The translations under genes and the position numbers were made by a program. Below are positions 16,401 through 25,680 of a stretch of 64,000 bases of DNA, piece after piece. The stretch lies in assembly GCA_964455525.1 (NCBI GenBank), contig CAYVWR010000003.1:62001-126000 (forward strand), in the 5' to 3' direction. The stretch is from JAFDZV01 sp964455525. Lineage in GTDB: Bacteria > Bacteroidota > Ignavibacteria > OLB7. Every line of letters begins with the position of its first letter. Position 1 is the stretch's first letter. The notes under the pieces are model-generated. The model was given only the letters and a program-made list of their open reading frames with translations, made no database searches and was not told where the DNA came from.

Positions 16401-17186
16401 TTACTCTCCCTTGAACGCAGGCTTCCGTTTTTCGACGAAGGACTTTACTCCCTCCGCATAATCGCTTGTGCGTCCGGCAGCTTCCTGCATGAACACCTCG
16501 TAGTCGAGCGCTTCATCCAGCGATGTCGATGCGGCGCGATGGAGCATCTTCTTGATATACCCGTAGGCGCGGGTGGGGCCGGCGGCATACCGTTCGGCGA
16601 TCGTGCGGGTTTCCGCCATCAGCGACTCGGCCGGGACCACTGTATTGACCAAGCCAAGCTCCAGAGCCTTGGCTGCGGATATCTTCTCGCCGAGCGTGGC
16701 GATCTCGAATGCACGGGAGTACCCCACCATCCGGGCCAGGAGAAAAGAGGAGCCGGAATCTGGAACAAGGCCGATGTTGACAAATGCCTGGAGCAGCGTG
16801 GCCCCTTCGGCGGCGATGCGGAGATCGCAGGCCAGCGCAATGGAGCAGCCGGCACCGGCAGCCACGCCGTTCAACGCGGCGATGATCGGTTTGGGCATGG
16901 TGGTCAGCTTTCGGATGATCGGGTTGTAGCGGCGCTGGAGGGAGTCGGCCAGCGAGCGGCGCGTTCCCGGCTCCGGTGCCTCCTTCAGATCCTGACCCGA
17001 GCAGAATGCCTTGCCCGCACCTGTCAGGATGATCGCCCGTACGTCCCGGTTCCTCTCCGCCTCGCGGAGCGCGGCTTGAAGATCGGTGGTAAGCTGTTCG
17101 TTGCAGGCATTAAAGCTCTCTGGACGGTTCAGAGTGATGGTAAGGACGCCGCCGTCGAGTGCGTAGAGTATCGTTTCGAAGTTCAT
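16401..17186 (-). CDS. paaG: PaaG-like enoyl-CoA hydratase/isomerase
   Basis: 261 residues, crotonase fold. The sequence has the PaaG style: GAGKAFCSGQDLKEAPEPG, QRRYNPIIRKLTTMPKPIIA, ALNGVAAGAGCSIALACDLR and especially LLQAFVNIGLVPDSGSSFLL. PaaG converts 1,2-epoxyphenylacetyl-CoA to oxepin-CoA and also shifts double bonds in related CoA esters. It sits between a general enoyl-CoA hydratase gene and a 3-hydroxyacyl-CoA dehydrogenase gene, as in paa operons. The ring-oxygenase genes paaABCDE are not in this window, so a narrower isomerase role in beta-oxidation remains possible. Confidence 0.8.
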   Translation of the reverse strand: MNFETILYALDGGVLTITLNRPESFNACNEQLTTDLQAALREAERNRDVRAIILTGAGKAFCSGQDLKEAPEPGTRRSLADSLQRRYNPIIRKLTTMPKPIIAALNGVAAGAGCSIALACDLRIAAEGATLLQAFVNIGLVPDSGSSFLLARMVGYSRAFEIATLGEKISAAKALELGLVNTVVPAESLMAETRTIAERYAAGPTRAYGYIKKMLHRAASTSLDEALDYEVFMQEAAGRTSDYAEGVKSFVEKRKPAFKGE

Positions 17187-17258
17187 GGGTTCAACTGGAG
17201 AAAGCGTGAGTTGCGAAAGAGTATGAGCCGCACCACATGTGCTGTGGCATCTGCCAGG

Positions 17259-18032
17259 CTACCGGCCGTTCCATTCCGGTTTGCGCTTCTGGATGAATGC
17301 CGCCATCCCTTCCTTCATATCCTCGGTGGAGAAGAGCATATAGAAGTTCTTCCGCTCGAACTCCAGGCCATCGTTGATCGTGGTGTCGAACGATTTCAGC
17401 ACCGACTCCTTGGCCAGGCGTGCCGCGATCGGCGGACGTGATGCCACCTCGCGGGCCAGCTTCATGGCCGATTCCAGATAGAACTCCACGGGCACGATCC
17501 TGTTGATTAACCCTGCGGCCTTCGCTTCCTCGGCGGTTATCATCCGGCCGGTGAGAACCATCTCCATTGCCAGGGCCTTGCCAACCGCACGTGTCAGACG
17601 CTGGGTGCCGCCCGCGCCGGGCATCACGCCTATATTGATCTCCGGCTGGCCGAACCGTGCGCTCTCGCTGGCGACGATCATATCGCAGATCATGGTAAGC
17701 TCGCAGCCGCCGCCAAGAGCCACTCCAGAGACCGCCGCGATGAGCGGCGTCTTGACACGCCTGATACGATCCCAGCGGGTGAACTGGTCGCGTGTGAGCA
17801 TATCCACGGTGCTGGCCTCGGCCATCTCGGTGATATCCGCTCCGGCGGCGAACGCCCGCTCGCTGCCATGGATCACAATACAGCGAACGTCGGCGTCGCT
17901 ATCAAGGGCTTCAAGCGCCTCTACCAGCTCAACCATCAACTGAAGGTTCAGCGCGTTCAGCACGGACGGACGATTCAACTGTACGGTTGCGATGTAGCCG
18001 TCGTGCTTGGTTACGATGATATTCTCGGGCAT
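17259..18032 (-). CDS. enoyl-CoA hydratase (PaaF/crotonase type)
   Basis: 257 residues with the standard crotonase signatures: QLNRPSVLNALNLQLM, GSERAFAAGADITEMAE, the oxyanion loop AAVSGVALGGGCELTMICDM with the first catalytic Glu, and GQPEINIGVMPGAGGTQRLT with the second Glu. Both catalytic glutamates of a true 2-enoyl-CoA hydratase appear present, so hydration of trans-2-enoyl-CoA is likely. First gene of the three-gene cluster continuing to 15425, with a 72-bp gap to paaG. The 274 bp upstream (18033-18306) hold no gene. Confidence 0.9.
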   Translation of the reverse strand: MPENIIVTKHDGYIATVQLNRPSVLNALNLQLMVELVEALEALDSDADVRCIVIHGSERAFAAGADITEMAEASTVDMLTRDQFTRWDRIRRVKTPLIAAVSGVALGGGCELTMICDMIVASESARFGQPEINIGVMPGAGGTQRLTRAVGKALAMEMVLTGRMITAEEAKAAGLINRIVPVEFYLESAMKLAREVASRPPIAARLAKESVLKSFDTTINDGLEFERKNFYMLFSTEDMKEGMAAFIQKRKPEWNGR

Positions 18033-18306
18033 ACCAAACGAGGAGTTGCTGAATGGATGAGATAGGGCGGGTGGTTACGCTCCGGGGCGTGCTCTCCGCC
18101 ATTGCTCTGGCAAGAGGCAAAGATACAAATCTCGCCTGCAACGCGCAGGGTATGGGGGAGCAAAAGGAGTTTCTCCGGCGATGATCCTTTGTCCGGTGGC
18201 GGCCGGGGGGCATTGGTGCCTATGGCGCTACCGGCCACCGTGTGCCTTGAGCCTTTTGGCAGCATGCCCCGTGCCGGAGGCCATGTAACCGATATGGGAT
18301 GCGGCC

Positions 18307-19974
18307 TTATGGGGCATTCACCTTTCTGTCGTTTATCAGCACGTCCAACACCAGCCAGAACCCGATGCCTGCGGCGGCGATAAAACAGAGGATCGCCAGG
18401 CCGGGATAACCAAAGAGCCGAAACTCCGTCTCCACCTGCATAAGCATTGCCGCCCCGACGATCAGCGCCGCTACGATCAGCCCTACGGCGATACGGTTGG
18501 CAACCTTCTGAAAGCCATCGATCAGGGTTTTTTCATCGATTGCTTCTACACGGAATTCAAGCTGGTTGTTTGCAAGGGCATCAAGTATACGGTTCACCCG
18601 GCCGGGGAGGTGCTCGATGAACTCCTTGGTCTCAAGCATCGTGGTAAAGGCATTGCCCGATGTAATGCCCTTGAGCATGCGTTGGCGCATGATGTCGGCT
18701 GCATTGCGACGGATCGACTGATTGGGGTCAAACCGGGGATCGAGCGAGCGCGCCACTTCATCCAGGTTCAGCAGTGTCTTGCCGAGCATGGTGAATTCGG
18801 AGGGGAGAGTGACGCCATTCTCCGCCGATGCCCGCGATATCTCCATCACAACACGGCCGATCTCCATATCGTTCAGGCTGGCGTTCTGCTGCTGCACGAC
18901 AAGCGCGCCTGCGCGGCGCCGGAATTCCGTCTCGTTGAAGTCCTCACGTTGTTCTCCGAGCTGGATTGCCTGATCGGCCGCTTCGTCGCTCCGGCCGTCG
19001 GCGATGGCAAGGAGAAGCCGGAGAAGCTGGTCCTGGAACCTGGGCGAAATGGTGCCGATCATCCCGAGGTCGATCAGCGCAAGGTTTCCGTTGTCGGTCA
19101 GGAAGACGTTGCCGGGATGAGGGTCTGCGTGGAAGAACCCGTCCACCAGAATCTGTTGCATATAGGCGCGGAAGAGTTGTTCGGCAAGGGCCGAGCCGTT
19201 AAGCTCCATACGTGCAAGCGGGCCGATGGCGGTTACCTTCTTGCCCTGGATGTAGTCCATCGTCAGAATGCGCGAGGTTGTGTAATCGTCGATCGGACGT
19301 GGAACGATGATCCTGGGGAAGTCTCTGAGATGTTCATGGAGGCGGCTGAGGTTGCGTGCCTCCTGCCGATAGTCGAGTTCCCGTACAAGATTCCGCTGAA
19401 ATTCCTCGAGTATCCGGCTGAACCGGTAGCGCCGTCCAGTCTCGGTATGGTGATCGAAGAACTGCGCGATCTGCATCATAGCCTCCAGATCATCGGCGAT
19501 CTGTGTGCGAATCGCCGGGCGCTGCACCTTTACCACAACCGGCTGTCCTTCCCGCAGGCGCGCCCGATATACCTGCCCAAGCGATGCGCTGGCTATCGGG
19601 GTTGCGCCGAACCAGGAGAATGCCTTCGAGATCCGTGCTCCCAGTTCCTCCTGAACGATCTCCTCGACCTTGTCGCTCGGAAACGGGGCCACATCATCCT
19701 GAAGGCGTGCAAGGGCTTTCAGATACGGTTCCGGCAAAAGATCGGCGCGGGTGGAGAGGAGTTGTCCGAACTTTATGAAGATCGGCCCCATAGCCTCCAG
19801 ATCGCGTGGCAGCTCTTCGGCCTTTGGGTCAGCTTCCGTCCTGGCCTGCTTGTCGTCTGTCAGGGCCGCTTCCAGCCCGGAGTCGCGTACAAAATCCGAG
19901 TGGCCATACTTTATAAAGAGGCGCGCCATATCCGCATAGCGCTTCAGGTGTTCCGGTTTCAGCGAGATCGCCAT
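18307..19974 (-). CDS. ABC1/AarF/UbiB family atypical kinase
   Basis: 555 residues. The family's KxGQ segment is GPIFIKFGQLLSTRADLL (about 64-81). The nucleotide-binding parts are ASASLGQVYRARL and VVVKVQRP, the catalytic-loop-like HADPHPGNVFL, and the metal-binding IDLGMIG. Two hydrophobic helices near the C-terminus (IAVGLIVAALIVGAAML and LAILCFIAAAGIGFWLVLDV) anchor it to the membrane. UbiB/COQ8 homologues support ubiquinone or menaquinone synthesis and lipid homeostasis. GGGGA lies before the ATG. Transcribed alone or with upstream genes of the same strand; the exact target is unknown. Confidence 0.92.
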   Translation of the reverse strand: MAISLKPEHLKRYADMARLFIKYGHSDFVRDSGLEAALTDDKQARTEADPKAEELPRDLEAMGPIFIKFGQLLSTRADLLPEPYLKALARLQDDVAPFPSDKVEEIVQEELGARISKAFSWFGATPIASASLGQVYRARLREGQPVVVKVQRPAIRTQIADDLEAMMQIAQFFDHHTETGRRYRFSRILEEFQRNLVRELDYRQEARNLSRLHEHLRDFPRIIVPRPIDDYTTSRILTMDYIQGKKVTAIGPLARMELNGSALAEQLFRAYMQQILVDGFFHADPHPGNVFLTDNGNLALIDLGMIGTISPRFQDQLLRLLLAIADGRSDEAADQAIQLGEQREDFNETEFRRRAGALVVQQQNASLNDMEIGRVVMEISRASAENGVTLPSEFTMLGKTLLNLDEVARSLDPRFDPNQSIRRNAADIMRQRMLKGITSGNAFTTMLETKEFIEHLPGRVNRILDALANNQLEFRVEAIDEKTLIDGFQKVANRIAVGLIVAALIVGAAMLMQVETEFRLFGYPGLAILCFIAAAGIGFWLVLDVLINDRKVNAP

Positions 19975-20121
19975 GCCCAGTTCCCCAGATAGTGTGCTCT
20001 GCTTCAGACAGGAGCCATGAAGCTTGATCGGCTTTCAACTGCTGGTTCAAGCAACATTCATACCGTTGTGTCCAGTGTGGTACGGGATGCAACACAGGAT
20101 GCAGCGATGGCCGCAAACGAG

Positions 20122-20153
20122 GCCGGGAGCGCCCCTGTAAGGGCGCTCCCGGC
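20122..20153 (-). terminator. 13-bp perfect hairpin after the IgGFc-binding T9SS gene
   Basis: GCCGGGAGCGCCC (20122-20134) pairs exactly with 20141-20153 around a 6-base loop, 38 bp past the stop at 20192. On the minus strand CTCGTTTG follows, a weak T-tract. Confidence 0.75.
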
Positions 20154-20191
20154 ACAATGAATCCGTGTGAGGCTCGGGGGGCCTTCTACGA

Positions 20192-22558
20192 TTAGCGGAC
20201 GATCGTGGCTCTGGCGACGGCTCTGCGTGTGCCATCCTCCAGGATGATGAAGTAAAGCCCGGCGGGGGCGGCCATGCCATCGTTGCCAAGGCCATTCCAG
20301 AGAACATGTTCGTTGCCGGCAATTATTTCCGGGCCGAGCGTACGAATCGTTCGTCCAAGGTAATCGCTTACCCTGATGCGTGCCGTATTGCCCAGCGGCA
20401 TCGCAAAGGAGATCAGCGCCTGCGAGGTGATCGGGTTGGGCGCGACCGAGAGTTGCAGATCCTCCGCCCCCTCTGGACCGACCGATGCTGGCGGTTCCAC
20501 CACAAGATCGACAGTGATGGGGATAGTGGTCGTGGCCAGCCGCAGCCTCAGGGTGGTGGAGTACAGCCCCTGGGGTGTGCTTGGGCTTGCATCGATATAG
20601 AGCATCGTCGAGCTTCCCCGGGGGATGGTGAGGCTGGTGCCGATATCGTTGCCAAACGATGCCATGATATGATCTCTTGCGCTGCCGTCCCCCCGGTCTA
20701 TGCCCAGCACCTCGGCCGAGTCGCCACACTCGTTGGCGTAGATGGCGATGCTATCGTGCTTGATCTGTCCCTGATAAGCTCGTATTTCGATACGATCGCG
20801 TTCGGCATAGGCAGGTTTTTCGCAGACGCCGTCGTGCAGCTTTATCGTATCGACATTGCCCGCACGATCGCGCACTGCCACATAGAGTGGCCCGCTGGGA
20901 TCGGCCGTGGTTTTGAATCGTACATCGACGTCATCATCCAGGCTGGGGGGATTGAATGTTCCCATGATCTGCCATTTTGAATCCCTTGCCACTGCCACGT
21001 TCACGATGCCGCTGAAATACGAGCCGGTGCGATCGCTGAATCGTGCCACGAGCTGGCTCGGCTCGGTCTGTGCAAATGTGGTCAGCACATACGGTGCGGT
21101 TCTATCGGCCTCTACGGCCGGCATCCAGAACGGGAGCGCCCAGGTATAACTGTCGCGTGCAACTGTGCCATTGGTGCCGGTGAGCGTTGCGGTGAAGGGA
21201 TACTCCGCTCTGGCGGTGAGCAGGTATCCTCCTGAGGCGATCTGCACACGGGCGTAATAATAGTTTGTGGTGCCGATGCGCTGTGCCAGCAGCTCCGGTG
21301 CCAGCGTATGGAGCGGGCTGCCGTTCAACATGATATCGCGCAGCGGATTTGCCGGATCATCTGCTCCAACGTCCGGGTTTCCCTTGGCGATGATCGTAAG
21401 CGTATGCTTCGAGAAGACATCGAGACCGATCTCCGCCGGGGCGACAAATACGCTACGGCTGGAGAACTGATCGAGGCCGTAGAGGGGAATCATGGCCGGA
21501 GCACTCTCCGGGTTGTTATCGTATGTGCCGCTTGTCCGCATCTGTGTAAGAAGCACCGGATAGGATGCCGACCAGAAGACGGGGCCTGTGATCGGCTTGC
21601 CGTTGATGGTGGAGCTATCGTAGATCTCACCGCGATTCAGGGTGAACTCAACATCATCGATCCCACCACCGGATGGATAATGGGTCAGATGCACCTTGGT
21701 CTCATCATGGGTGGTAACCATACGGAAACGGTCGCCCCCCGGCCGGGCTGGCACGGAGATATAATCCTTGCTCCAGCGTGAATCAGGCAGCAGCATGCTT
21801 ACCTGATGGCTTGCCCAGTCCTCACTTCTGATGGCACCATTGGCTGCGATCGGTGTACGCACATGACCGCTGAGCACCGCGATGGGATGGGATGCCCGTA
21901 TATCGGAGATGCTGAGATCGGCCACGCCAACGCCCCCGTTGCGCGCCTTGATAAAGTAGCTCTCTCCCTGATGCAGGGTTGTCGTGGCATCCTGCCATGC
22001 GCTTTTCTTGTAGATATTGGCGCTTGGCATGATCGTGATGCGGGTGCTATCGTGCAATCCAACGATGCCAAAGGAACTTACATAGCCATCATTGGCATTC
22101 GGAAGGGTAAGCGGCGTATAACTGGTTCCCCAGAGATTGGTTGGAAGGGCTGCGTAGGCGCCTGTTGACTGGAAGAGGGAGTTGACCACAAAGACCGCGA
22201 TAGGATCGCGCGAGCTGATCTTGACTGCCGGAAGCGGAAACTCCTCGCTCTCCTTCAGTTCTAGTTCTCGCGAGACCGATATGGTTGTGATCTCTCCGGG
22301 CCGCACCGAAAATGGCTTGGTGAAATAACCCTTGGCCTCAACCACTCCGGTTGTTGCCACCTCGGATGTGATAAGCAGCCCCATGAATTTCGTGGCAGCG
22401 CCGCTTCCTATCTCGTTCTGCAGGAATGTCACATAATACTCCGTGCCCGCCAGCGGGGAATCCGTTGGGGGATCGGATGGCTGGGCCATGGCCGCAGATC
22501 GCACGGTAACAATGGCTGCGAGCGATAGAAGAAGGGTAATCAGGCTTGATCTATTCAT
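20192..22558 (-). CDS. IgGFc-binding-type secreted protein with T9SS sorting domain
   Basis: 788 residues from MNRSSLITLLLSLAAIV, a signal peptide ending AMAQ. The N-terminal ~450 residues match the IgGFc-binding-protein N-terminal domain style: GTEYYVTFLQNEIG, then VVEAKGYFTKPFSVRPGE, the repeated theme ISSRDPIAVFVVNSLFQSTG / ASHPIAVLSGHV, and SKDYISVPARPGGDRFRM. In bacteria this domain occurs in adhesin-like or surface proteins. The end, VAPNPITSQALISFAMPLG, IRVSDYLGRTIRTL and GLYFIILEDG, is a T9SS sorting domain. It is a distant relative of the protein at 28545, which uses a barrel instead. The frame extends 40 codons upstream without signal features. Confidence 0.8.
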   Translation of the reverse strand: MNRSSLITLLLSLAAIVTVRSAAMAQPSDPPTDSPLAGTEYYVTFLQNEIGSGAATKFMGLLITSEVATTGVVEAKGYFTKPFSVRPGEITTISVSRELELKESEEFPLPAVKISSRDPIAVFVVNSLFQSTGAYAALPTNLWGTSYTPLTLPNANDGYVSSFGIVGLHDSTRITIMPSANIYKKSAWQDATTTLHQGESYFIKARNGGVGVADLSISDIRASHPIAVLSGHVRTPIAANGAIRSEDWASHQVSMLLPDSRWSKDYISVPARPGGDRFRMVTTHDETKVHLTHYPSGGGIDDVEFTLNRGEIYDSSTINGKPITGPVFWSASYPVLLTQMRTSGTYDNNPESAPAMIPLYGLDQFSSRSVFVAPAEIGLDVFSKHTLTIIAKGNPDVGADDPANPLRDIMLNGSPLHTLAPELLAQRIGTTNYYYARVQIASGGYLLTARAEYPFTATLTGTNGTVARDSYTWALPFWMPAVEADRTAPYVLTTFAQTEPSQLVARFSDRTGSYFSGIVNVAVARDSKWQIMGTFNPPSLDDDVDVRFKTTADPSGPLYVAVRDRAGNVDTIKLHDGVCEKPAYAERDRIEIRAYQGQIKHDSIAIYANECGDSAEVLGIDRGDGSARDHIMASFGNDIGTSLTIPRGSSTMLYIDASPSTPQGLYSTTLRLRLATTTIPITVDLVVEPPASVGPEGAEDLQLSVAPNPITSQALISFAMPLGNTARIRVSDYLGRTIRTLGPEIIAGNEHVLWNGLGNDGMAAPAGLYFIILEDGTRRAVARATIVR

Positions 22559-22650
22559 CAACAATCTATCTCTGAGTCTGCTGAATACATATGGAACACC
22601 GGTTTCTTCGGAAGCCTTATAAGGCTGTGCCAGGCAAACAGGCCATGGCG

Positions 22651-22676
22651 GGTAACCGGAGGCCGGTACCGTTACC
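22651..22676 (-). repeat. inverted repeats between the lipoprotein and IgGFc-binding genes
   Basis: GGTAAC (22651-22656) faces GTTACC (22671-22676), and a perfect 14-bp palindrome, AGCCTTATAAGGCT, lies at 22613-22626. Both are in the 129-bp gap between two minus-strand genes. They may be intercistronic RNA structures. Confidence 0.35.
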
Positions 22677-22687
22677 AAGCTCCGGCA

Positions 22688-23425
22688 TCAGTTCACCGCA
22701 TCTCTTGTTTCCACGAGCACGGTGCGTGCCGTCGGCTTTGGAATAGCAGGTGGGTCCTCTGGCCGGGCCGGGCGTGGCACATAGCTGCGGATGGTCTGAA
22801 TCACTCCCTTCCCCTCGGCATAGAAGCGGGTCCAGATCTCCATGGCATTGTTTCCCACCACAAACTCCGGTCGGTACTCCACCTCGATCACATTCGTATA
22901 GACCACTCCTTCAACCTTGCGATAGGAGTACCGCTCAAGGATCGTGGCCTGCCATGGAACGATGACGTCGCCAGCGCTTGATACCACGGTATCAAGCCCG
23001 CAGCTCCAGGAGTGTCCCTTGGCCAGTGGTGCCACCAGAGCCAGGTCGGAACGGAAGTCGCCCCCGCGCATCACAAGCGTGTCCCGCAGCGGAAGGAAAA
23101 GCGGCCGCGCATTGTCTGCCGGGTCGTTGTTCCTCCTCTGCTTCATCTCGTAGAATCGCTCGCCATTCCAGTAGACCGCCGTGGCAGGGGATGCGATCTT
23201 GGTTGTTATCTCGATGCTGTCGCCGGCCACCGGGCTTCCGGTTGCAAGGTTGTACACCTGATACTTCAGAACCTTGTTCGCTGGCCAGGAAAAGGCTCGC
23301 ACATCCTCCCAGGGATTCCGATCCGGCTGCGTGACATCGCACGCGCCCATCACCACCGCGCACAGTGGTGCCAGCATTGGAAGAAGGTATCTGCAACCGA
23401 GTGCTCTGAGCGTATTGAGTTTCAT
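22688..23425 (-). CDS. lipoprotein of unknown function
   Basis: 245 residues from MKLNTLRALGCRYLLPMLAP. The signal peptide ends in a lipobox with Cys in VVMGAC. The body is beta-rich, with FSWPANKVLKYQVYNLATGS, DSIEITTKI and YSYRKVEGVVYTNVIEVEY, and has no family I know. The pattern of repeated strands suggests an export-linked envelope protein. It lies upstream of the IgGFc-binding gene on the same strand and downstream of the sigma/anti-sigma pair, so it may belong to that regulon. The ATG at 23423-23425 lacks a strong ribosome site. Confidence 0.65.
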   Translation of the reverse strand: MKLNTLRALGCRYLLPMLAPLCAVVMGACDVTQPDRNPWEDVRAFSWPANKVLKYQVYNLATGSPVAGDSIEITTKIASPATAVYWNGERFYEMKQRRNNDPADNARPLFLPLRDTLVMRGGDFRSDLALVAPLAKGHSWSCGLDTVVSSAGDVIVPWQATILERYSYRKVEGVVYTNVIEVEYRPEFVVGNNAMEIWTRFYAEGKGVIQTIRSYVPRPARPEDPPAIPKPTARTVLVETRDAVN

Positions 23426-23569
23426 TGCTTCAGTCAAAACAGGTTTCACCGTCGATGCCATTCCATGATGCTATCCCATGCGGCTCTGCACGGCCCGCAT
23501 TTCCCCACTCCAAACCTTCCCACATCCAGTTTCATACGGCCATGCCCGGTTATGCCGGGGGCATTGTTA

Positions 23570-25054
23570 TCAGAAGTGATAAAAGATGCCGTACCGGCCC
23601 TCGAACGATGTGCCGGTATACGAATCGCTGACCTTATCGCTCATTGATGTGCCATCGCCACCATTGCGCAGGATCGTCTCCCGCTGCTCGCCGATGTAGC
23701 TGTACCAGTAGCGGTTCAGACCGCCCCCTATGTGCAGCCCGATATGATCGGTCAGAAGCCAGTTCAGCATCATTGATCCCCCCGCCTTCATATGCACCGG
23801 GGATTGTCCCCACGACGCTTCCACACCGATGCCGAGGCGATCGGCGATCGGGAGACGATAGTTGACCAAGAATTCGAGCAGGGCCTGCTTCTGTGGCTGC
23901 ACGCGAACCCGATACATCGAGTCGATCCGGTTGATGCCGCCATCGATATCGGTGCGGACATTGTAGTCGAGATAGAGCGAGACCCTGGAGAATGTGCCAT
24001 AGCCGAGACGTGCGCCAAACCCGAAACGTCCGTCGCCAAAGCGATAGGTAAGGTCGAAGTGCCGGCTGAAGTAATGCGGATCGGCATTTGCCAGATCATC
24101 GGAGAGAAGCGTGCCATACAGAAGCCCAAGATATTCGCCGTAGGATACCTCCAGACCGTTGGTCCAGAGCGAGGCGGCTGTGCCGTTCTCATCATCCAGC
24201 GGTGCCTGTTCGGGCGACCGGCGGAAGGCCATGGCCGGATCGATCACTTGATTCTTCTGTTCGGCTGCTGCCTGTGCCTTTATCGCGCCTGAATCGTTCG
24301 GCTGTAGATTCGACGGCTGCGATCGGTTGCTGGTGATCGAAGGGCTTTGCAACGGCGGCATTGTGCTGCCGTTTGTATCGATGGAGGATGCCATGTTGCT
24401 CGGCTGCTGCTCTGCCGCTGCGATCGTAAGCCCCTCCGATCCTGAATGCACCCCGTTGCCGTCGGCAGTGCCTGATGCGGCAGGCAGCGATGCGGCGGTT
24501 CTGGATGGCCGGTCGCGGTAGACCACCTTTTCCTTATAGATGACCTTGGGGGTTGCAGTGCCGGTTGGGGCTGCTGCGATATCTGGCGGAGCTGGCGATG
24601 GAGCCGCGATGCCTGGCCCGGTGTACCAAGGGGCGGGCGGTGCTGTCACGGCGCCGGGGCGCTGCTGGTCTGTCACCTGGTGCTCGGCCATGATTGTTTT
24701 GCCGGGTTCTCCCCCGCCGAAGATGTCAACAGAGCTTGTCGAGCCAAGCAGGTAACCGACAACCCCCACCAGGATCACCGTGAACGCCTTGGCAAATCCT
24801 CCCAGGTAGTTTACTGTTCCGCTGCCAACGGTACCGGCGGCGCCGAGACCGGCGAGCGCTCCCCAGATGGCATCGTCCTCTTCCGACGTCAGGGCGCTGG
24901 CCGCACGGTCGCGCTGCATGGCTCCTTGGAGCGCCATATGCCGACGGAAATCGGTCCGCCTTTCGGGGCTTACCGAGAGGGAGTGCAGCAGTTCGGCGGT
25001 CTGCTCGTCGCCGAGCGTCCCATCGAACAGTTCCTGTATGCTATTGCTAATCAT
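23570..25054 (-). CDS. anti-sigma-like protein fused to a predicted outer-membrane beta-barrel
   Basis: 494 residues with four visible parts. (1) Cytoplasmic-looking N-terminus, 1-82, rich in Leu, Glu and Arg (SIQELFDGTLGDEQTAELLH, RRTDFRRHMALQGAMQ), like anti-sigma domains of the ECF type. (2) One transmembrane helix, about 83-105 (GFAKAFTVILVGVVGYLLG). (3) A long low-complexity linker, about 115-290, of Pro, Ala, Ser, Thr and Gln, with one charged stretch, VIYKEKVVYRDRPSR. (4) About 300-494, alternating strands with Gly/Tyr/Phe (FGFGARLGYGTFSRVSLYLD) ending GRYGIFYHF, a typical barrel end with C-terminal Phe. It starts 38 bp after the ECF sigma gene. Topology is inferred from sequence only. 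Confidence 0.65.
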   Translation of the reverse strand: MISNSIQELFDGTLGDEQTAELLHSLSVSPERRTDFRRHMALQGAMQRDRAASALTSEEDDAIWGALAGLGAAGTVGSGTVNYLGGFAKAFTVILVGVVGYLLGSTSSVDIFGGGEPGKTIMAEHQVTDQQRPGAVTAPPAPWYTGPGIAAPSPAPPDIAAAPTGTATPKVIYKEKVVYRDRPSRTAASLPAASGTADGNGVHSGSEGLTIAAAEQQPSNMASSIDTNGSTMPPLQSPSITSNRSQPSNLQPNDSGAIKAQAAAEQKNQVIDPAMAFRRSPEQAPLDDENGTAASLWTNGLEVSYGEYLGLLYGTLLSDDLANADPHYFSRHFDLTYRFGDGRFGFGARLGYGTFSRVSLYLDYNVRTDIDGGINRIDSMYRVRVQPQKQALLEFLVNYRLPIADRLGIGVEASWGQSPVHMKAGGSMMLNWLLTDHIGLHIGGGLNRYWYSYIGEQRETILRNGGDGTSMSDKVSDSYTGTSFEGRYGIFYHF

Positions 25055-25092
25055 TGTTATCTATCAATCACTATCATCTATGCCATTGTCTC

Positions 25093-25680
25093 TTACTCCG
25101 AGCCACGAAGCTCGTCAAGCCCCCATGCGAGCCGTTCGCGCAGGATCTCGCGAGCTTTAAAGATTCTGAACTTTATTGTCGACATGGCCAGGCCGGTTAT
25201 CTCGACGATCTCCTGATAGGAGTGCCCCTCATATTCTCTGAGAATGAGGGATTCGCGATAGATCTCCGGCAGCTTTGCGATCTCTGCGGCCACCTGTTCG
25301 CGCAGGACGACATCGGAGTCCGCGGCGGGGCTGGTGCCATAGATTGCGGTTTCATCGAACGTTGTATGCGACTTTGTATCGCGGCGGGCATTCAGGCACA
25401 GATTGCGAGCGATCGTATGAACCCATCCGACAAAATTGGTCCCCGGCTCGTACCGGTCGCGCTTGGAGTGTACCCTGATAAAGACCTCTTGCAACACATC
25501 CTTTGCCGCATCACGATCGTTCATCATACGGAGGCAGTAGATGAACAACTGGTTTTTATACCGATCGTAAAGTATACGGAACGCAGCCTGGTCATCACGT
25601 CGGACTCGCATCATCAGCTCATCGTCCGTGAGTTCCTTTGTCTTGGATGACCGCCGTATGAACACATCCGTAAACGTCAC
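25093..25680 (-). CDS. ECF-type RNA polymerase sigma factor
   Basis: 195 residues. Region 2 is FRILYDRYKNQLFIYCLRMM then AAKDVLQEVFIRVHSKRDRY with the -10 recognition helix, and NFVGWVHTIARNLCLNARR. Region 4 is EIAKLPEIYRESLILREYEG, HSYQEIVEITGLAMSTIKFR and IFKAREILRERL. The starting codon is GTG (25678-25680); no ribosome site is clear. The gene is followed after 38 bp by an anti-sigma-like membrane/barrel protein, which probably controls it. An envelope signal is likely. The target promoters are not known; the genes at 20.2-23.4 kb are candidates. Confidence 0.93.
   Translation of the reverse strand: MTFTDVFIRRSSKTKELTDDELMMRVRRDDQAAFRILYDRYKNQLFIYCLRMMNDRDAAKDVLQEVFIRVHSKRDRYEPGTNFVGWVHTIARNLCLNARRDTKSHTTFDETAIYGTSPAADSDVVLREQVAAEIAKLPEIYRESLILREYEGHSYQEIVEITGLAMSTIKFRIFKAREILRERLAWGLDELRGSE

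Noticed and set aside
18610..19992. 460-codon plus-strand open frame
   Set aside because: Antisense to the AarF/UbiB gene; the real gene carries all kinase motifs.
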